From Desulfocapsa sp. (lineage in GTDB: Bacteria; Desulfobacterota; Desulfobulbia; Desulfobulbales; Desulfocapsaceae): 7,361 bases of DNA. Location: positions 1 to 7,361 of the forward strand of contig DAOWDZ010000093.1 in the NCBI GenBank assembly GCA_030638765.1. Direction: 5' to 3'. The notes beneath the pieces are model-generated. The model made no database searches and was not told the DNA's origin. It saw nothing but the letters and a program-made list of their open reading frames with translations. The translations under genes were made by a program, and so were the position numbers. Positions 4,805 to 7,361 of the stretch are shown in pieces (positions within the stretch are counted from its first letter, which is position 1; every line of letters starts with the position of its first letter).

Positions 4805-7066
4805 ATGAAACTTTTTCACGGATCAATTCGTAAAAAACTGGTTGTCCTCGTTTTATTGGCAACAATGCCAGTGTTTCTGGTGCTTCTTGGTACGGCACTG
4901 CAAAACAGGCATAATGCCGTTAAGCTTGCCGAAAGAGACACCGCTCTCTACCTCCATGGATTTGCAGAAATCCAGAGACGGATAACAAATTCCACCCAAA
5001 CTCTTTTGCGAACAGTCGCCTCCATTCCTGACATTTCCAGACTGGATGTGGAAAAGTCTCGCGTTGTGCTCGAAACTTTGTTGGAAACCAATCCGATCTA
5101 TACAAATGCCATCTTGGTTGATCTCAAAGGCAATGTTGTAGCGGCGGGAAAAAATCATGACAGAGCCAAAAAACTGAATTTTGGAGACCGCAAACAATTT
5201 AAGGAGGCCATTGCTTCCAAAGGATTGGCATCAGGAGAGTTTGTTGTAGGCAAGTCATCGAAGAAGGCAATTTTTCCTTTTGGAATGGCGGTACTGAATA
5301 ATCAAGGTGAGTTGACAGGAGCCATAATCATCGGTGTCAACCTTGCTCATTATGGCAAGTTGTTTGAGCACGGAAATTACCCCAAAAGCACCTTCTTCGG
5401 TCTCTGTGATCATAATGGTATTCGGTTGTTTCGTTACCCAAATAACAATTCTGCTGCCATTGGTAAGCCGATTAAAAAAAAGGTGTACGAAGCAGTTGCC
5501 ACTAGCGGAAAGGAGGGGAGTATTTTTGCAATTGACTCCGCGGGAAAAGAGCGCGTCATAGTTTACGAACCACTCAGCCTGATGGGAAATGGTAAAACTC
5601 CCTACATGTACATGTTTATGGGCTTTGATTATGACCAATTGCAGGAAAAGGCTCATTCCATTTTAAATCGTTTACTTGTTACCAGTCTCTTGTCCCTTGC
5701 TCTTGCACTTTTTATTGCTTGGTTCATTGGCGGAAGAAGTGTGGCCCGGCTTATAGAAAAGCTTTCTCTTGTTACCATAAAGTTCAGTGAGGGCGAGAAA
5801 AACGTGACCAGTAATGTCGATTACAGTGACGGGGAAATAGGTGCTCTGGCCCAATCTTTTGACAGTATGGTTACAATTATCCGTCAAAGGGAAGGAGAAA
5901 AAAACAAACTTGAAAAACAACTTCAGCAAGCTCAAAAAATGGAAGCAATTGGGATATTGGCTGGTGGTATAGCTCATGATTTTAACAATATTTTAGCGGC
6001 GATTCTTGGGTATGCTGAAATGGCAAGATACAACAGTCAACCAGAATCAACTGTTTTCAAACAGTTAGATAAAGTATTGGAGGCTGGCAACAGAGCAAAG
6101 ACTCTCGTACAACAAATACTGTCTTTCAGCCGTCAAGATGAGATGGCGCGTATTTTCTTGCAACCCGCAAGTATCGTGAAAGAAACTATAAAAATGCTTC
6201 GCCCTTCACTACCAACTACGATTGAGATTCATCAAAATATCCAATCAACGACCAGCCTTATCTTAGCTGACCCGACTCAAATCCATCAAATACTGATGAA
6301 CCTGTGTACCAATGCATTTCATGCCATGGAAGAGACAGGCGGCAAAATAGATATTTCATTAAAAGAGGTGACTCTCAGCAATGAAGACCTTGTTCATGAG
6401 CCAAACGTCGAAGATGGTACTTTTATTCAATTATCAATTTGTGACTCAGGTCCAGGGATAGCACCAACCATTAAAGATAAGATTTTCGATCCATATTTCA
6501 CGACTAAAGAGACTGGTAAGGGTACCGGAATGGGACTGTCAATTGTCCATGGAATAGTGAAAAGCTATGGAGGGTTTATCTCTCTTTACAGTGAACTCGG
6601 TGAGGGCACAGCTTTTCATGTGTTTCTACCTGTTATTGAAAAAGAGGTAGTACTACCTGAAATCGAAGCTCTGGAACAGATTCCAGTTGGCAGAGAACGG
6701 ATACTTTTCATAGACGATGAGGAAATTCTTGTTGAGATGGGCAAAGAAATGCTCGAAAGCATTGGTTATCATGTTACGGTAAGAAAAAATAGCATTGAAG
6801 CCCTTGAGACTTTTCAGAACCAGCCTGATCAGTTTGATCTAGTTATCACAGATCAGACTATGCCGGGTATGACTGGTGCCGATATCTCCAAAAGAATGTT
6901 GCAGATTCGCCCTGACATTCCTATTATCCTTTGCACTGGCTACTCCACTATTATCTCTGAGACAACAGCTAAAGAGATGGGCATAAGAGAATTTGTATTG
7001 AAGCCAGTTACAAAAAAGGATATTTCAGTGTTAATTCGGAAAGTGTTGGATAATAATCAAATATAA
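4805..7066 (+). CDS. Membrane hybrid histidine kinase: dCache-like sensor, HAMP, HisKA, HATPase_c, REC
   Basis: This 753-aa protein senses a signal outside the cytoplasmic membrane and passes phosphate from His to an internal Asp. A first membrane helix (about 11-32) leads to an extracytoplasmic region (33-285) with a PDC/dCache look (DRKQFKEAIAS, then GELTGAIIIGVNL). The second membrane helix (about 286-309) is followed by HAMP (310-362, ending DGEIGALAQSFDSM) and a coiled coil. HisKA has the phospho-acceptor His391 in GGIAHDFNN. HATPase_c has the N box (NLCTNA, 499-504), CDSGPGI (Asp546) and GKGTGMGLS. REC (631-750) has acidic Asp637/638, phospho-Asp683, Thr711 and Lys733. All catalytic residues are intact. 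There is no PAS, HPt or DNA-binding domain, so an external phosphotransfer partner or regulator is expected. The start is the ATG at 4805, giving MKLFHGSIRKKL directly before the helix; an upstream GTG at 4751 would add 18 polar residues. The ligand is unknown. Confidence 0.93.
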   Translation: MKLFHGSIRKKLVVLVLLATMPVFLVLLGTALQNRHNAVKLAERDTALYLHGFAEIQRRITNSTQTLLRTVASIPDISRLDVEKSRVVLETLLETNPIYTNAILVDLKGNVVAAGKNHDRAKKLNFGDRKQFKEAIASKGLASGEFVVGKSSKKAIFPFGMAVLNNQGELTGAIIIGVNLAHYGKLFEHGNYPKSTFFGLCDHNGIRLFRYPNNNSAAIGKPIKKKVYEAVATSGKEGSIFAIDSAGKERVIVYEPLSLMGNGKTPYMYMFMGFDYDQLQEKAHSILNRLLVTSLLSLALALFIAWFIGGRSVARLIEKLSLVTIKFSEGEKNVTSNVDYSDGEIGALAQSFDSMVTIIRQREGEKNKLEKQLQQAQKMEAIGILAGGIAHDFNNILAAILGYAEMARYNSQPESTVFKQLDKVLEAGNRAKTLVQQILSFSRQDEMARIFLQPASIVKETIKMLRPSLPTTIEIHQNIQSTTSLILADPTQIHQILMNLCTNAFHAMEETGGKIDISLKEVTLSNEDLVHEPNVEDGTFIQLSICDSGPGIAPTIKDKIFDPYFTTKETGKGTGMGLSIVHGIVKSYGGFISLYSELGEGTAFHVFLPVIEKEVVLPEIEALEQIPVGRERILFIDDEEILVEMGKEMLESIGYHVTVRKNSIEALETFQNQPDQFDLVITDQTMPGMTGADISKRMLQIRPDIPIILCTGYSTIISETTAKEMGIREFVLKPVTKKDISVLIRKVLDNNQI

Positions 7067-7089
7067 GATTTAACAATGATATAGCCCAG

Positions 7090-7246
7090 TGGCCAAGTTA
7101 ATAAGTGAATATTGCCACATCCAAGATCTAATTATATTAGACGTCCCTACGGTTGATACTACTGTATCTCTCTGATGCACACCTTACTGGAGAGAGGAAA
7201 AGAGCCAAGTAGAGGTGTAGGGGTAATATTTGTTTATGCTTGGCCA
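7090..7246 (+). ncRNA. Candidate structured RNA (157 nt) downstream of the hybrid kinase
   Basis: Bases 7090-7097 (TGGCCAAG) are exactly complementary to 7239-7246 (CTTGGCCA). After a small internal loop (7098-7100 against 7238), 7101-7116 pairs with 7222-7237 without a break, 16 pairs, four of them G-U. All four non-Watson-Crick positions are G-U on the + strand and would be A-C mismatches on the other strand, so the + strand RNA is the one that folds. Inside lie a hairpin (7127-7132/7136-7141, 3-nt loop), a stem (7146-7150/7217-7221) stacked directly on the outer helix, then 7159-7163/7208-7212 and 7167-7173/7191-7197. Together these make a nested three-way-junction fold. It starts 24 nt after the kinase stop and could be a 3' UTR element, a small RNA or the leader of a gene beyond the window. 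No known class was recognised, and no promoter or T-tract terminator is evident. Confidence 0.45.
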
Positions 7247-7264
7247 AATGTAAAACCCTCTTCT

Positions 7265-7273
7265 CCCCCCCCC
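7265..7273. repeat. Second C9 homopolymer tract, intergenic
   Basis: Nine C residues sit inside a pyrimidine-rich run (about 7258-7284) on the + strand, 19 nt after the candidate structured RNA. The tail from 7285 to 7361 is AT-rich and holds no recognisable gene; an ATG at 7311 opens only 11 codons. Confidence 0.7.
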
Positions 7274-7361
7274 TTCTCTCTCATTCAATAAAGATTATTA
7301 AAATCAAAAGATGAATATAAGCTTCAAACAGGTTAATAAGATCTGATGGGCTGTTGACTGG

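Noticed and set aside
4696..4833. 45-residue frame overlapping the kinase start as a real small gene
   Set aside because: It looks somewhat protein-like, but its GTG start has no ribosome site and it cannot be matched to a family; kept only as part of the leader finding.
5255..5977. Minus-strand open frames (100-133 codons) inside the kinase gene
   Set aside because: They are antisense to well-conserved kinase domains, have no ribosome sites and no recognisable protein features, so they are shadows.
7090..7246. MITE or insertion element bounded by the TGGCCAAG terminal repeats
   Set aside because: No target-site duplication is seen in the flanks, and the imperfect pairs are G-U on one strand only, which fits RNA better. 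Genome copy number could still change this.
7090..7246. Integron attC site
   Set aside because: The ends lack the RYYYAAC and GTTRRRY core sites, and no integrase gene is in the window.
7090..7273. Intrinsic terminator for the hybrid kinase
   Set aside because: The outer helix is far too long-range and is followed by an A-rich then C-rich stretch, not a U-tract.

Overview
This window looks like a piece of a moderately AT-rich bacterial chromosome, most probably from Desulfobacterota (the former Deltaproteobacteria). That placement is inference from protein style. The receiver domain at the left edge, the dCache-HAMP-HisKA-HATPase-REC kinase and the MinD-like ATPase with a GAGTSFHTLDFF stretch all resemble proteins I associate with sulfate-reducing deltaproteobacteria. 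No rRNA, tRNA, CRISPR array, integrase or transposase gene was recognised.

Layout, left to right: (1) 2-292 (+), the 3' end of a hybrid histidine kinase or response regulator, cut by the window edge. (2) A short convergent gap with a 14-bp perfect palindrome, perhaps a terminator. (3) 354-1112 (-), an unrecognised basic 252-aa protein with a ParB-like/YhcG-like 'GLSVRAL' segment. (4) A 309-bp divergent regulatory region with a good sigma70-type promoter facing each way and inverted repeats between them. (5) 1422-2333 (+), a MinD/FlhG-like P-loop ATPase. (6) 2368-3387 (-), rsgA, a ribosome-assembly GTPase, convergent with the ATPase. (7) A divergent region with overlapping candidate promoters and a 17-bp operator-like inverted repeat. 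(8) 3520-4440 (+), an EamA/DMT-family membrane transporter. (9) A 364-bp gap with hairpins, a C9 tract, a weak promoter and a puzzling leader. (10) 4805-7066 (+), a complete hybrid histidine kinase. (11) A 295-bp tail containing a 157-nt nested inverted-repeat structure that looks like an RNA on the + strand, followed by a second C9 tract.

The genes do not form one operon: directions alternate and nearly every gene has its own upstream region. The likeliest functional pair is the divergent MinD-like ATPase and the unknown basic protein, which share one control region. The kinases are signalling proteins whose partners are not in view. RsgA and the transporter look like ordinary housekeeping or accessory genes. 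The two most interesting items are the candidate structured RNA at 7090-7246 and the ATPase/unknown-protein pair. Neither proves a new system from sequence alone.
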